A stretch of 64,000 nucleotides of DNA. Origin: Ooceraea biroi. Lineage: Eukaryota > Arthropoda > Insecta > Hymenoptera > Formicidae. The notes beneath the pieces were generated by a model. That model was not told the DNA's origin and did not search any database. It saw only the letters and a program-made list of their open reading frames with translations. Numbering within the stretch: position 1 is the first letter of the stretch; each line of letters starts with the position of its first letter. A program made the translations under genes and the position numbers. The stretch lies in contig NC_039515.1 of NCBI RefSeq assembly GCF_003672135.1, forward strand, positions 9,362,001 to 9,426,000, written 5' to 3'. Positions 46,337 through 56,367 of the stretch are shown here, in pieces.

Positions 46337-47388
46337 GTCTACGTTGGGCGTCGCGGCGACGTCTCTCCACCTGTGAGGCGAGAAAACGATGATGATGATG
46401 GCGAATCGTGGCCCAGCGGCCAGCGCGCGCGTAACTTACTCGCGACGACGCTTCTTCAGTGCACCCCCGTCCTCCACAGGTCGCGGAGCTGCGGTCCCCA
46501 TCTGGTCGAGAGGTAACGTGACGTGGTACATTGCGCAATGGGCAGGTCCTCTACACTCAGAATATGAACGCCTGACTGACGTATCCTCAGCGGGACGCAG
46601 TTTATATACCCGCCTGCTCCCATGTATAAGCACGTTACGTAGAGGGGAATGTGTGATCGTGCTAGGGGTCAACTATTCGAACGCGGTTCCTCAAATGGTC
46701 GGACATCTTCCGACCGTTCGAAATATCTCTGCACACGAGTCAGCTGTCCAGCTTCCGCATTTACCCCTGAGCGGTACGGCACATGTATACGTGTCCAGTG
46801 GATCGATAAGGGGCGAGTATGTAATTGCAGCATATAGTGTAACGCGAGTCGGTCGCATCTTCGCTGTGTCAGCGTCCCACAGACCAGTGTACTCGCTGAC
46901 TATGGCACGCGTCTCGCAGCCCGTCTATTGTACAGTAGTTGTATCCCGTACCAACCTTCTGCGGGATTCAATTCCCTTTTTCGCATGTTATCACAGCACA
47001 CGAGTCAGCTGTCCCACGCTTCCGCAGTTACCCCTGATAGTGAAACGCGAGTACGGTCGAAACATCGCTATGTCAGCTCGCCACAGGCCAGAGTACCTGC
47101 TGACTATGGCACGCGTCCCGCAGCCCGTCTATCGTACGGGAAGTTTCCCATAATCCTTCTTCGGGATTCAATTCCCTTTTTCGCATATACGGAGCGAGAT
47201 AAAGTGAGCCGGCTATCCATAGCGCGATTGTGAAGACGCGCTTCATCTCGCTGACACCGCGCGAAAAGAGCAAACCCTTCATATCATGCGCTCTATAAAG
47301 ACAACACATCATGCGACACACTGTCATTCCTATTGTAACCGACAACCCGACATCTGTTACTTGTGTTGCGACAACTGGTAATTAAACT
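46337..47388. promoter_or_regulatory. Divergent intergenic region with tandem repeat
   Basis: Between the minus gene ending upstream at 46336 and the plus gene starting at 47389. TATATACCC near 46606 could be a TATA element. The long plus frame at 46389-47153 follows the repeats and shows no domain, so I do not call it. Confidence 0.4.
46731..47191. repeat. Two-unit tandem repeat (about 200-260 bp) in Polinton
   Basis: Unit 1 (46731-46993) and unit 2 (46994-47191) share ACACGAGTCAGCTGTCC, CTGACTATGGCACGCGTC, CGCAGCCCGTCTAT and GGGATTCAATTCCCTTTTTCG. Unit 1 carries an extra 65-base internal part. The palindrome GGGATTCAATTCCC closes each unit. Confidence 0.75.
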
Positions 47389-47907
47389 ATGGAGACCGTA
47401 CTTGACGCCACCGAGGGAGTCTACGCAGCGGCAGTGATGGTGGCACACAACGCCGCTGTACTGACAGCGAAGACGCGCGAGACGACAGGGTATCTCAACC
47501 GTCTCGCCGCGGGAGTGGACGAGGCACATGTTGCCGAGATGCTGCAGGTCTTGTAAGTACACACAAACCTACGTAAACCTAATGACCCGACCTATGTAAC
47601 TAAGTGTACATGATCTGTCAGGCGCGATGTGAGAACGTGTCTGCAGAACATCGACGTGGTGTTGCAGCACAGGGTGGAATTTTTTGATGCGGTCCACCCG
47701 ATCGTCTACAGAGGCATCGGGTGCAGTATGTACGCGCCAACACGCTGCCACGTGAGTAAGTAGTGCTACGCCATACGTTTCTGCGGCGTCTACACACACG
47801 CTACACCGATACCGGTGTTAACATATGTGTACTCTCTTCTGTGGCAGACCCCCCGCAGAGCAGGAAGAGGAGCAACGCACGCACGCACACACACACTGTG
47901 CAAATAG
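47389..47907 (+). CDS. Small spliced Polinton gene, three exons, unknown function
   Basis: Exons 47389-47552, 47622-47751 and 47848-47907 have GT-AG borders (GTAAGT and GTGAGT donors) and compatible phases (2 then 0), giving 117 residues. The first exon is Ala-rich and helical (METVLDATEGVYAAA), the second continues it with CLQNIDVVLQHRVEFF, and the third is a short basic tail (TPRRAGRG) ending in a CA-repeat-encoded stretch. No transmembrane segment or known motif is clear. It is the only plus-strand gene on the left half of the element, and it faces away from the gene at 45770-46336. Splicing is inferred from sequence only. Confidence 0.6.
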
Positions 47908-48040
47908 ATATATATATAATACTATAAGTGTATAGGGTATTAATGTTTTATATACTATAAACATATATTTGTTTATTGTGCATCATTAGTGTATAATACA
48001 TATAAATATAGAAATACATATAGTGTTTTATAAAAAACCA

Positions 48041-48589
48041 CTACTTATTTATTCCAAATCCCGCGCACGACGGTCCACCCATCCACCAGGCGTGCAGCGT
48101 CAGCACGTTCTCCAACGCGCAGACCCCGCTGTGCGCGCTGCAGCGGTACGTTCCGCGATCGGGGCCCACCAACTCGCTTAGACGCGCGATGTCCTCGAAG
48201 TCGTCGTCGATGGACCTGACAGTGACGCTGCGTTCGCTCACGAGATCGCCGAGGACACCCTCCAGCCACTGCCTCTTCTCCGCGCCCTTTACGTAGACGA
48301 GCTTGTCGTCACCTCCTCCTCCCACGACGGATACCGCTCTACGGATAAGAGCGCCGGCGTGTCCGTAGGGCACGCTACCGTCCGTCCAGCGGAGTCTATG
48401 GTGGTTGGCCGTTAACCAGGCAGCCTGAGACCTCTCGTCCCTCGTCAGGCGACTCCATGCCACTGGTGGGCGGAAGACATGATGCGTCAGCACTCGGTCC
48501 CTCGTACGCAGTACGGCAACCTCCTTCACCGCGAAGCCGCCCTGGACGATGAAGCCCTGCAGGTCGGCGAATATCGGCTCGGCAGCCAT
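48041..48589 (-). CDS. Conserved Polinton protein, unknown function
   Basis: Open frame of 182 residues starting MAAEPIFADLQGFIV. I recall the pattern P-I-F-A-D-x-Q-G-F, W-x-x-L-T-x-x-E-R-S-x-A-x-W-L-T-A-N-H-H and a C-terminal Cys/His segment (YRCSAHSGVCALENV) from many arthropod Maverick-associated proteins. The N-terminal acidic motif and the ANHH motif could suggest an RNase-H-fold nuclease, but that is a guess. It lies directly downstream of the major capsid gene on the same strand, only 8 bases away, so it is probably part of the same transcript. Looks intact. Confidence 0.7.
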   Translation of the reverse strand: MAAEPIFADLQGFIVQGGFAVKEVAVLRTRDRVLTHHVFRPPVAWSRLTRDERSQAAWLTANHHRLRWTDGSVPYGHAGALIRRAVSVVGGGGDDKLVYVKGAEKRQWLEGVLGDLVSERSVTVRSIDDDFEDIARLSELVGPDRGTYRCSAHSGVCALENVLTLHAWWMGGPSCAGFGINK

Positions 48590-48597
48590 GGGTGCTA

Positions 48598-49844
48598 TCA
48601 GACAACGCGACGTACCACGCTCGTCAGCGGGTTGTACTCGACTACGCGATCGTGGAGTATCAGACAGTCCGCCGTGGTCTCGGGCGGGACGTTACGCCTG
48701 CAGTCGAACTCTATGCGGACGTCGACGGTGGCGCTCTTCACGGTCTCGTTCTGCCTCGAACAGTACAGCACCACGAGCGGTCCACAGTGCAGGAACTTGT
48801 TCATCGTGAGCACCGCTCCATCGTCGTCCCGATCGACCGCGTAGTACGCTCTGCGGAATCTGGCATACATGTCGTACAGTATCGCATAGCGATTCTTCGC
48901 AAAGTCCAGATGTATGTCGTCGTAGGGATAGAACGTCGAATTGAGAAACAGCTTCACGTTGGAGAGGTCGCAGGCGTCGAACAGTGACGCGTCCCTCGCC
49001 GCGGCGTTCCTTCGACCGGTTTGCAGCGCGAAGATGACATAGCGCGGTTTCTCCAGCTGCGTGGCCGCTTTGATGGTCCAGGAGTACGCGGTCGTGCTCT
49101 GCAGAAGGGAGAACTCGTACAGATCCCACGAGTGGAACGCCATACTGAGAAATCGACCGCTCTCCAGGGTGCGCAGCAACCGTAGTTTGTTGATCTCGTT
49201 TAGGTAGACGTGCGGCATGCGCCACTGCACCTTGTGTAGGTCTATCCGCGCCCCGTGTCGGTCGCCCGACAGCACGACGCAATTGTTGTCGTTGCGCACA
49301 CGAATCAGAACGAGCTCGTGCCGCACGTTGATCACCACGCGTCTGTAGTCCTCGCAGAATCCCAACAGCATCCCGAGAGGGACGCAGGGTTGAAATCACC
49401 CGGCCCGAACGTGCCCGTCAGACTCCATCCAGCGCTCAATAGGATATTACTGCGCGCGTGGGTCAGGAAAACGTAGTTCTTAAGCGTGCTCGTCACGCCG
49501 ACGTTTCGGCTCCTGTCTATCTCCACGCCGTTGAGCTCGTAACGAAGTTCGTCGAACAGGAAGGCCGCGCAGTTGTTCACCAGGTGCGTCTGGGGTTCAC
49601 CAGGTTCAACGGGCGCCGCTTGAGCATCCTCCTCAGCTGCCGCCCCATCGACCGAGAACGTACTCTCGATGTAGAGATAGCTCTCACAGGGCAACGTGTA
49701 CAGATCCTGCTGTTGTATGGGAATCCGTATCTCATCGCTGTGCCCGAACGTGGTGTTGGCGTACGGGTTGTACGAGTGGGTCTTGAGCCCAACGATGCGC
49801 TCGTCGAAGACCGGTTCATCGCCGATGTCGAGTACGTCGACCAT
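48598..49844 (-). pseudogene. Polinton major capsid protein (double jelly roll), frameshifted
   Basis: Two open pieces, 49844-49332 and 49371-48598, overlap in different frames. The first has TTFGHSDEIRIPIQQQDLY and ELNGVEIDRSRNVGVTSTL, the second GFCEDYRRVVINVRHELVL and HKVQWRMPHVYLNEINKL, all hallmarks of Polinton major capsid proteins. A one-base change near 49386-49400 separates them, so no full-length shell protein is made from this copy. In intact elements it forms the icosahedral shell. It is followed by 48041-48589 and preceded by the minor capsid gene. Confidence 0.85.
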
Positions 49845-50022
49845 CGTAGTCGTTCCACAGGACGGTGTATCCCAACGAACGAAGGAAGGCCGCGTTCTCC
49901 GTGTTTAGCGTCGTACCGTTACCGCTCCCGCGCACCTCCCCCTCCTCCTCGGGACGCTCTCGCGTTTGAGTAGTAGTACCTCTTCTTCTTCCGCGTCCTC
50001 CACCACCCCACAGTACGAGCAT
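49816..50022 (-). CDS. Small hypothetical Polinton ORF between the capsid genes
   Basis: 68 residues; starts 11 bases after the minor capsid stop at 50034 and overlaps the start of the major capsid gene in another frame. It is Gly/Arg-rich then reads NTENAAFLRSLGYTVLWNDYDG. I do not recognise it; it may be a displaced N-terminal part of the major capsid gene. Confidence 0.35.
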   Translation of the reverse strand: MLVLWGGGGRGRRRGTTTQTRERPEEEGEVRGSGNGTTLNTENAAFLRSLGYTVLWNDYDGRRTRHRR

Positions 50023-50033
50023 TCCCTACGGCT

Positions 50034-51775
50034 CTACGCAGCGCGTCGTCGTCGTCGCACGTGCAGACGCACCGTGTAACGATGCAACCACATGCATCGT
50101 CCGTCTCCCCGGCAAACACCGGCTGGATTCCGCCCGCCCGACCATCGGCGGGCGAGGACAACGGGCCTTGAGCCCGAATAAACAGTCGAATCGCCGAACA
50201 TGGGCGGAGAATCCGAGCGAGGCCGTAGCGTCGCGCCCGCCGCTTTCCGTACCGGCCGTTCCGTGGACACGGCGCTCGCGCGTCTTCACAACCCCTCTCC
50301 GCCGACCCGAAACGCGCGACAAACAACTCGTATCTCGAATAAATAGCGGGCCGAGAAGCGCTCAGGACCGAATCCTGTCCCGTCAACCGAACCGCTCGGA
50401 TCGACGCACCCGAAACCTTACCCGCTACGAGTCATGGACGAAACCGGGGGTCAGGAGTTCCTGGTCTCCGCCGAATGCATCTCGGCACCGTCACTCTGAA
50501 CCGGATCCTTCCTCCCGTTCCCGTCTCCCCGGTGGTCACGGATACCAGAGGTGGAGAGTGCTCTGCCTCTGTCGAGTGCATCTCGACATCCGCCAGGTCG
50601 CCGGCCCCCCCGGCCTCTACAACGGACCAACCCACGGGGTCGAGCGTGCTCCGCCTCGGCCGAGGCTTCTCGGCATCCGGACGTCCAGAGTGCCCCGGGC
50701 ATCCACCTCCGCTTCCCGCACCAGGCCTATCGCGACCGCACGGATCACCGGGTCTCGCGGAAAGCCAGGCCTCCGGCCGCACGTCACCGCCGCGCGCGCC
50801 GAGTCGCGAACCGCCACGACACGCGGGCCTCGGGTCGACAAACCCACGCATCGCGACTACTTGTAAATAGCCTGTACATAGACGCACTTTATCCGATCTT
50901 AATAAATATAAGCTAGTTAATAAAGGACGAACCAGCTCTCATTTCTCGCCCTGCACCTACCCCGGACTCTTCGTCACGAACTGCATCCGCAACGAGCTAT
51001 ACCGAGTGCCCCGCGTACGGAAGGTCGTTACAACCGTTATCTCCTCGCCGCGAAAGTCGATCGGCCGACCGTTCTGATCCACGACGCGCACCGTGATGTC
51101 GGTGACGCTCCGCGCGATGATCGGGAGCTAAATGATCTGCCCGGGCCTCTCCGACAGTTTATATCCCTGTGGCACGTTGGGCGCGAACTCGTGTATCGTG
51201 TGCACGGGCCTGTTGTTGCTGTACGCCCCCGCTGTGACGTTGCATTCCACGCGGATGACGTTCACGCCCATGATGTTCACCGGTTCGTCCGACGCGTACC
51301 ACCTGTTGGGCCGTAGTACGTGCGGCGAGAACCCCAGGAGCGGCCCGATGGTGCCGGGCTTGGCGAAGTACACCCTATAGGCACACTTCATCTCGCTGCG
51401 TATGGTGTTGTCGGTGGCGCGTAGAGCGAGCACGTCCTCCCCCGTGCTCTCCTCACCGTCGTACATGTCGTACGTTCCGACGGAGTCGTCGTCGTCGTCG
51501 TCGTCGTCACCCCCGGCGTCACGCCGACGGAGCACGGCGTTCCTCAGGAACCGGCTTATGGCACGGAGCTCGTAAGATCCCTCGGGAATCGTTATCAACA
51601 CGTCCCTCTCGCCGAAGTAGAATCGGTTGTTGGTCGCGTCGACGTTAGGTATCGAGTTGTAGGTCTCGAAATCCGCGAGACCGAGCTCGTAGGAACCGTC
51701 GTTCAGATCGATGGGCGGGAAATAACACACCGTGAGAACGCTGCTTCTACCGGTCAGCGTGAGCGTCAGCGACAT
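50034..51775 (-). pseudogene. Polinton minor capsid (penton) protein with stop and LTR insertion
   Basis: The frame starts MSLTLTLTGRSSVL at 51775 and contains YELGLADFETYNSIPN, KPGTIGPLLGFSP and VIRVECNVTAGAYSNNRPVH, typical of the single-jelly-roll Polinton penton protein. A TAG at 51128-51130 interrupts a frame whose homology continues (LPIIARSVTDITVRVVD, then FRGEEIT). The solo LTR is inserted after GEEIT, with the remaining codons (RLHVRRRRRAA, stop 50034-50036) resuming on the far side. An Asp run lies at about 51490-51510. Two independent lesions make it a pseudogene. Confidence 0.85.
50075..51032. mobile_element. Solo LTR family B, 958 bp, TSD ACCG
   Basis: TGTAACGATGCAACC to GGTCGTTACA, flanked by ACCG (50071-50074 and 51033-51036). 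Same family as 34819-35758. It lies inside the minor capsid gene, so it arrived after the Polinton. AATAAATAGC near 50338 and AATAAATATAAGC near 50901 are candidate signals. Confidence 0.95.
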
Positions 51776-51791
51776 GATGGATCGCCGCCCC

Positions 51792-52198
51792 CTACCACTC
51801 AATGTCGCGGAGAAAACGCAGACACAACTGCCCGCAGATCTGCTCGTCGTACGTCTGATATCGGTGGCGATGTACGCGATCGACGCGGCGCCACCCAGAT
51901 AGCGCTCGAGTGCGCGCGGTGGGCGCAGGTTGCTGAAACCGTCAAAGTAGACAATCCTCTCGCCCCTCTTAGCGTACGCGACCCAATGGGTCCCCGGACC
52001 CGCGGAGGCGTCGAGGTTCACGATGTCGTGCTCGCGACAGGCGGCGTCCAACGGGTTCACACCTCGATCGCCTCGCGCGAGTCGTTTGGCGAGTCTCGTA
52101 CCGGGTGCGCAGTACTGGTAGCCGGGAGTGTGCAGCTCGAAGGGTAGCGCGTCTATGGCGCGATTGAGCAGCCCCGCGCGGTGAGCGGTTAGACGCAT
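51792..52198 (-). pseudogene. Fusion of phospholipase-A2-like protein with adenain-like protease (deletion)
   Basis: The frame from MRLTAHRAG at 52198 shows a phospholipase-A2-like segment (LPFELHTPGYQYCAPGT, GVNPLDAACREHDI with the His-Asp pair). It runs without a stop into the protease segment GTHWVAYAKRGERIVYFD with the catalytic His and Asp. The remaining protease, including the catalytic Cys in QICGQLC, is in another frame ending at 51792. In intact relatives these are two genes of longer length, so a deletion has joined them and a frameshift follows. Homologues mature capsids and help breach membranes; this copy should do neither. The family positions are from memory. Confidence 0.8.
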
Positions 52199-52287
52199 TC
52201 GTCGCACGCCGGAGTAGCCGTAGACGCGCGCAGCAGCAGCAGCAGCCTCGAGGTCGCGACTGATCGAACAGGTGGGTTCGTTCCGCG

Positions 52288-52296
52288 TATAAATAG
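52288..52296 (+). promoter_or_regulatory. TATA-like box of the packaging ATPase gene
   Basis: TATAAATAG lies 38 bases before the ATPase start codon, between it and the divergent phospholipase/protease gene. A divergent promoter is likely. Confidence 0.55.
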
Positions 52297-52333
52297 CGGG
52301 GGGCGCCTCGACGCGCGGGCAAGTTCGCGCGAC

Positions 52334-53020
52334 ATGCATTACGTCAGGCAGCCCGTGCGGATACGAGTGTCGAACGTGGACGACAGGATCGGGAGTGGAG
52401 CGACGAGAGCGAGCAGGCACGGGCCTCTGCTACCGACTACCATACGCGCCCTTGTGTGCAGACCGTCGGGATGTGGCAAGACGAACGTCGTGATCAGCCT
52501 GCTCGAGAGTACGCACGGTGTGCGCTTCGAGAACGTGTACGTGTACGCGAAGTCGTTGCAACAGCCGAAGTACCGCTATCTGGAGCGCCTACTTGGGTCG
52601 ATGGACGGGATCGGTTATCATGCGTTCCACGACAGCGGTGATGTCGTACCACCGCACGAGGCCCCGCCGCACTCGATATTCGTGTTCGACGACGTCGCGT
52701 GCGACAGGCAGGACGCCATGAGGGAGCACTTCTCGATGGGACGGCACTCGCTCGTCGACTGCTTCTGTCAGACGTACGCTCGGATACCGAAACACCTGTT
52801 GCGCGATAACGCGAATCTGCTGATCCTCTTTCGACAGGACGGCACGAATCTGCGGCACGTGTACAACGATCACGTGAACACCGACATGACCTTCGAGGAA
52901 TTCGCCACGCTGTGTCGCGACTGTTGGCGCCTACGGCACGGATTCCTCGTGATAGACAAGGACAGCGCACTTCGGAACGGTCGGTACAGGCGCGGATTCA
53001 ACAAGTTCGCCGTGCCGTAG
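52334..53020 (+). CDS. Polinton packaging ATPase (FtsK/HerA, A32-like)
   Basis: Open frame of 228 residues. Walker A is RPSGCGKT at residues 43-50, where the usual first Gly is Arg. Walker B is IFVFDD at 115-120. A C-terminal FRQDGTNLRHVYNDHV motif follows, with a family-typical glutamine. It would pump element DNA into capsids. The TATA-like box upstream and the adjacent gene at 53055 suggest a plus-strand transcription unit. No frameshift seen. The Arg in the P-loop may or may not abolish activity; the Lys and Thr are present. Confidence 0.9.
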   Translation: MHYVRQPVRIRVSNVDDRIGSGATRASRHGPLLPTTIRALVCRPSGCGKTNVVISLLESTHGVRFENVYVYAKSLQQPKYRYLERLLGSMDGIGYHAFHDSGDVVPPHEAPPHSIFVFDDVACDRQDAMREHFSMGRHSLVDCFCQTYARIPKHLLRDNANLLILFRQDGTNLRHVYNDHVNTDMTFEEFATLCRDCWRLRHGFLVIDKDSALRNGRYRRGFNKFAVP

Positions 53021-53054
53021 GCGGGGAGCCGGGGGGCGGGCAGTCGTCGCGGGC

Positions 53055-54182
53055 ATGTCGAGTGATGCAGCCGCGCGTACGTTGCAGGAGCGCGAGGCGA
53101 TCGCGGAGAAGATCGCCCGCGCGCGCGAGTCCATCCGCAGGAAGCACCAGAGTCTGAGGACTGACAGAATGGACGACGAGCGGGCCCTGGAGACCCACTT
53201 CAAGCCCATCGTCGAGCCGTTGAAACGACTGGTCGAGCACACCGTCGGCGACGACGACGACGGATCCTACACCGTCGCCGACGACGACGTGTATCGCGTG
53301 AAGAGGAAATGCGAGTACGAGGATGCCGACGCCTCGTCATCCGCGATAGTGACACCGCAGAAGCGGCGGATGGTTACGCTGCAGAGGCTAAAGATAGGCC
53401 GGCAGAGACTGAGCGCCACGTCAACACCGTTGATAAGCGCGACGCTTGGGTCCGACGTGGCGGTGCCGCTGAGCCCGCTGGAGCGATCCGTCGCCGAGGT
53501 CATGCGAACGGACGATAGCAGGGACGCGCTGCTCGCCACGCTGGGGCCGTTGGGCCGGGAGTACGTGGGCGCTCTGTTCACGAACAGTGGTCGCGGGCCA
53601 GCCAGCAGGACGAGCACCATCGATACCGTGTACGGGGTGTACATCGGTGAGACCGGCACGATGCTCGGCGACAAGCGCTTCGACGTCGGCTCGGACGACA
53701 ACATATTCGTGGACGGTACGCGGTACGAGGGTACGCCCGGTCTGTACGACCTGATCTTCATGCGCATGCCCGACGAGCGCGTGTACACCGTACAGGACAC
53801 GACGATGTACCGCCGGATTCTGTCGGCGACGAACGCGCACAGGCAGTAGTATCAGGCGCACAGACCGATAAAGAGTAACAAAGGCTTCAAGTACAAGCAG
53901 ATTATCGCACCGTTGATGTGCATTGACTCGGCCGCGGGTCACGGTGGAGCCGGTGTGGAACCGCAGCCACCGCCACCACCACCACCACCACCACCGCAGT
54001 CGCTTCCAACCATGCGGGTAACCGACAACGCGATCCGCTACGTGCACTGGGACGATCTGAATGAGCTGATGGATCGCCTCAGGCTGATCGAGGCGTCTCG
54101 CGACGCGGGCAACGACTTGCACGACGCCGAGTTCCTGTCTATAATCGAGGAGTTCCGAGAGGCGGGTATCATTACGATCTGA
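53055..54182 (+). pseudogene. Conserved Polinton protein with one internal stop
   Basis: A frame of 375 codons broken only by TAG at 53847-53849. The first 264 residues start with a charged helical part (RTLQEREAIAEKIARARESI), then a segment with PLGREYVGALF and VYGVYIGETGTMLGDKRFDV and YEGTPGLYDLIFMR, a pattern I associate with Maverick proteins of unknown role. After the TAG the same frame continues with RPIKSNKGFKYKQIIAPL and a ten-Pro run. So this is one gene with a nonsense change (or readthrough). It sits directly after the ATPase gene. Function unknown. Confidence 0.7.
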
Positions 54183-54203
54183 AGCACCGTCGACGACGCA
54201 TCG

Positions 54204-54876
54204 ATGCCCGTGAACAAGTTCGGCGCTACCCTCGCGCGGAGCGGCGACCACGAGACGGGGTTTCGGACATGCGACGTCCGCGGTTACGTGCACGACAACG
54301 CTCTCTACCGGGTCCCGGACGGCGACGAGTACGACGATAAGAGGTCGACGAATACGGCACGTGGCCATACCGCGGGAGGAGTATGATGCGGTAAACCGAT
54401 ACCACGTGGACCAGCGGATCGGGTCGTTATCCGAGGCCCAGCGGAGGGACTATCGCGAGCTGCGGGAGGCGGTCGCCGCGCTACGAGCGCACGTCGACGG
54501 TACGAACGGCGGGGTGGCTGAGTTGCGCAAGGTCGTCGAGGAAACGGGACTGCGGATCAACGCTCAGGAGGAGCGAATTACCGCGTCGCTGTCGCGGCTC
54601 CAGTCCGACGCGACCTCCCTCACGACGCAATTGCAGGCGCACGATGGGAGGATCAAGTACCTCACGGAAAGTGTGGCGAAGGCGCGCACGGACGCTAGAT
54701 CCAACACGAACCGATTGGACAGGGTGACGAGGACCGCACAGTCGTGCGAGGAACGGGCGAACGATCTCGAGGCAACGGTGTCGAGGCTGCGCAGCGACCT
54801 GGCCGGGTTCTCGAGAACCGACGGAGCAGCGCTGACATACGTGAGCATCGACAGACCGCCCGTAACGGGAGAGTGA
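54204..54876 (+). pseudogene. Polinton coiled-coil protein, frameshifted
   Basis: The first part starts MPVNKFGATLARSGDHETG at 54204 in one frame, and from about 54361 the gene continues in another (AIPREEYDAVNRYHVDQRI). The rest is a long coiled coil with heptads (LREAVAALRAHVDG, LRKVVEETGLRIN, LQSDATSLTTQLQ). It ends at 54876, 22 bases after the gene at 53055-54182 began to end. A fibre-like or scaffold role would be guesswork. One frame change near 54340-54360 breaks it. Confidence 0.6.
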
Positions 54877-54879
54877 AGC

Positions 54880-55330
54880 GAGTGGACGAACGCACCGACC
54901 GATCGACGGACCATTCGACGGACGAACGGGGGCGATCAACGGACCGACCGACGAACGGATCAACGGGTCGATCAATGGACCGACCGTCGAACGACCGATC
55001 GACGGACAGTTCGACGGACGAACGGGGGTGTTCAACGGACCGACTGACCGACGAACGGATCAACGGATCGATCAACGGGTCGATCAACGGACCAACCGTC
55101 GAACGGCCAATCGACGGACCGACCGACCGACCGACCGACCGACCGACCGACCGACCGACCGACCGACCGACCGACCGACCGACCGACCGACCGACCGACC
55201 GACCGACCGACCGACCGACCGACCGACCGACCGACCGACCGACCGACCGACCGACCGACCGACCGACCGACCGACGAACGAATCAACGGATCGATCAACG
55301 GGTCGATCGACGAACCGATCGTAACGGTAG
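54880..55330. repeat. GACC tetranucleotide array with degenerate CGACGGA flanks
   Basis: A perfect (GACC)n run spans about 55116-55275, flanked by degenerate ATCAACGGATCG and GGACGAACGG units. It lies between the coiled-coil gene and the integrase. Confidence 0.9.
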
Positions 55331-55379
55331 ATCGAGTCCGTACTGAGGAGACAGGACCGGCCCGTCGAATCGCTCCACG

Positions 55380-56330
55380 ATGAGAGTCAAGGCGCGCGGC
55401 AACGTCAGTTCGGAGAGGTTGCAACTGGTGCGCGAGTTACATGCGCCAGCGCGAAGAAACTTTCCTCGTCGTCGCGTGATCGTACGCGGATACGACGACC
55501 TGTGGCAGGTGGATCTGGTCGACGTGCAATCCTACGCGCGGCAGAACAGAAGCTACCGCTGTATACTGACGATCATCAACGCGCTGAGCAAGTACGCGTG
55601 GGCGGTACCTCTCAAGCATAAGTCCGGAAGCGAAGTGGCCGAGGCGCTCGCTCGGATATTCCGCGACGACCGCAGGTGTCCGCGGAACCTGCAGACCGAC
55701 GAGGGCAAGGAATTCTACAATGCGCAGGTGCGAGAACTAGAACGTAAGCGCGGTATAAATCACTATTCCACGCACTCGGTAATGAAGGCCTCGATAGTGG
55801 AACGCTTCAATCGTACGCTAAAGAATGAAATGTGGAAGGTGTTTACGCTCAATGGATCGTACGAGTGGACAGACGCGTTATCGCGCCTCGTGCGAGAGTA
55901 TAACGCTCGCCGGCACCGCACTATTGCCATGCGGCCGGTAGACGTCACGCTGGCCACAGCTGCTCGACTGTTGTCCACTGTTTACAAGCGCGTGAAGATC
56001 GCCGCGCCAGCGAAATTCCGCGCGGGTGATACGGTGCGCGTGAGCAAGCATAAAACCGTCTTCGCGAAGGGCTATACACCGAATTGGACCACGGAGGTGT
56101 TTAAGGTAGCGAAGGTGCAACGGACCAATCCCGCGACGTACCTGTTGCAAGACTATCGCTGTAATCCGATCTCCGGCGGCTTCTACGAGCACGAGTTACT
56201 CAGAGCCCGCCATCCGGACGTTTATCACGTGGAAAAGGTTTTGCGGCGAAGAGGAAACGATGTGTACGTCAAGTGGCTCGGAATGGACGCGTCGCACAAT
56301 TCTTGGATCAGTAGGGACAATATATTGTGA
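55380..56330 (+). CDS. Polinton integrase with C-terminal chromodomain
   Basis: 316 residues, open. The retroviral-type catalytic triad is seen at Asp45 (WQVDLVD), Asp107 (LQTDEGKEF) and Glu141 (SIVERFNRTLK), with 33 residues between the last two. An SH3-like region (FRAGDTVRVSKHKTVFAKGY) follows, then a chromodomain at about 272-316 (VYHVEKVLRRRGNDVYVKWLG, then NSWISRDNIL), typical of Polinton integrases. It inserts the element into host DNA. Ends at 56330, facing the polymerase gene across a perfect inverted repeat. Confidence 0.95.
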   Translation: MRVKARGNVSSERLQLVRELHAPARRNFPRRRVIVRGYDDLWQVDLVDVQSYARQNRSYRCILTIINALSKYAWAVPLKHKSGSEVAEALARIFRDDRRCPRNLQTDEGKEFYNAQVRELERKRGINHYSTHSVMKASIVERFNRTLKNEMWKVFTLNGSYEWTDALSRLVREYNARRHRTIAMRPVDVTLATAARLLSTVYKRVKIAAPAKFRAGDTVRVSKHKTVFAKGYTPNWTTEVFKVAKVQRTNPATYLLQDYRCNPISGGFYEHELLRARHPDVYHVEKVLRRRGNDVYVKWLGMDASHNSWISRDNIL

Positions 56331-56367
56331 TTGTACGCGTATAGACCTCCATGTGCTTATGTACGAG

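Noticed and set aside
46389..47153. Plus-strand frame of 254 codons in the Polinton
   Set aside because: It spans the tandem repeat between divergent genes and shows no motif.
50075..51032. Retroviral or envelope-type gene in the insertion
   Set aside because: Only LTR sequence is present; no internal coding region exists.
52494..52970. Minus-strand Arg/Ser-rich frames opposite the ATPase
   Set aside because: They are shadows of a GC-rich gene with clear Walker motifs on the plus strand.
53913..54182. Separate gene starting at the Met in 53913
   Set aside because: It is in the same frame as 53055-53849 and separated only by a TAG, so one gene is more likely.
54744..55346. Frame rich in TDRP repeats
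   Set aside because: It is the translation of the GACC array plus degenerate units between two genes.
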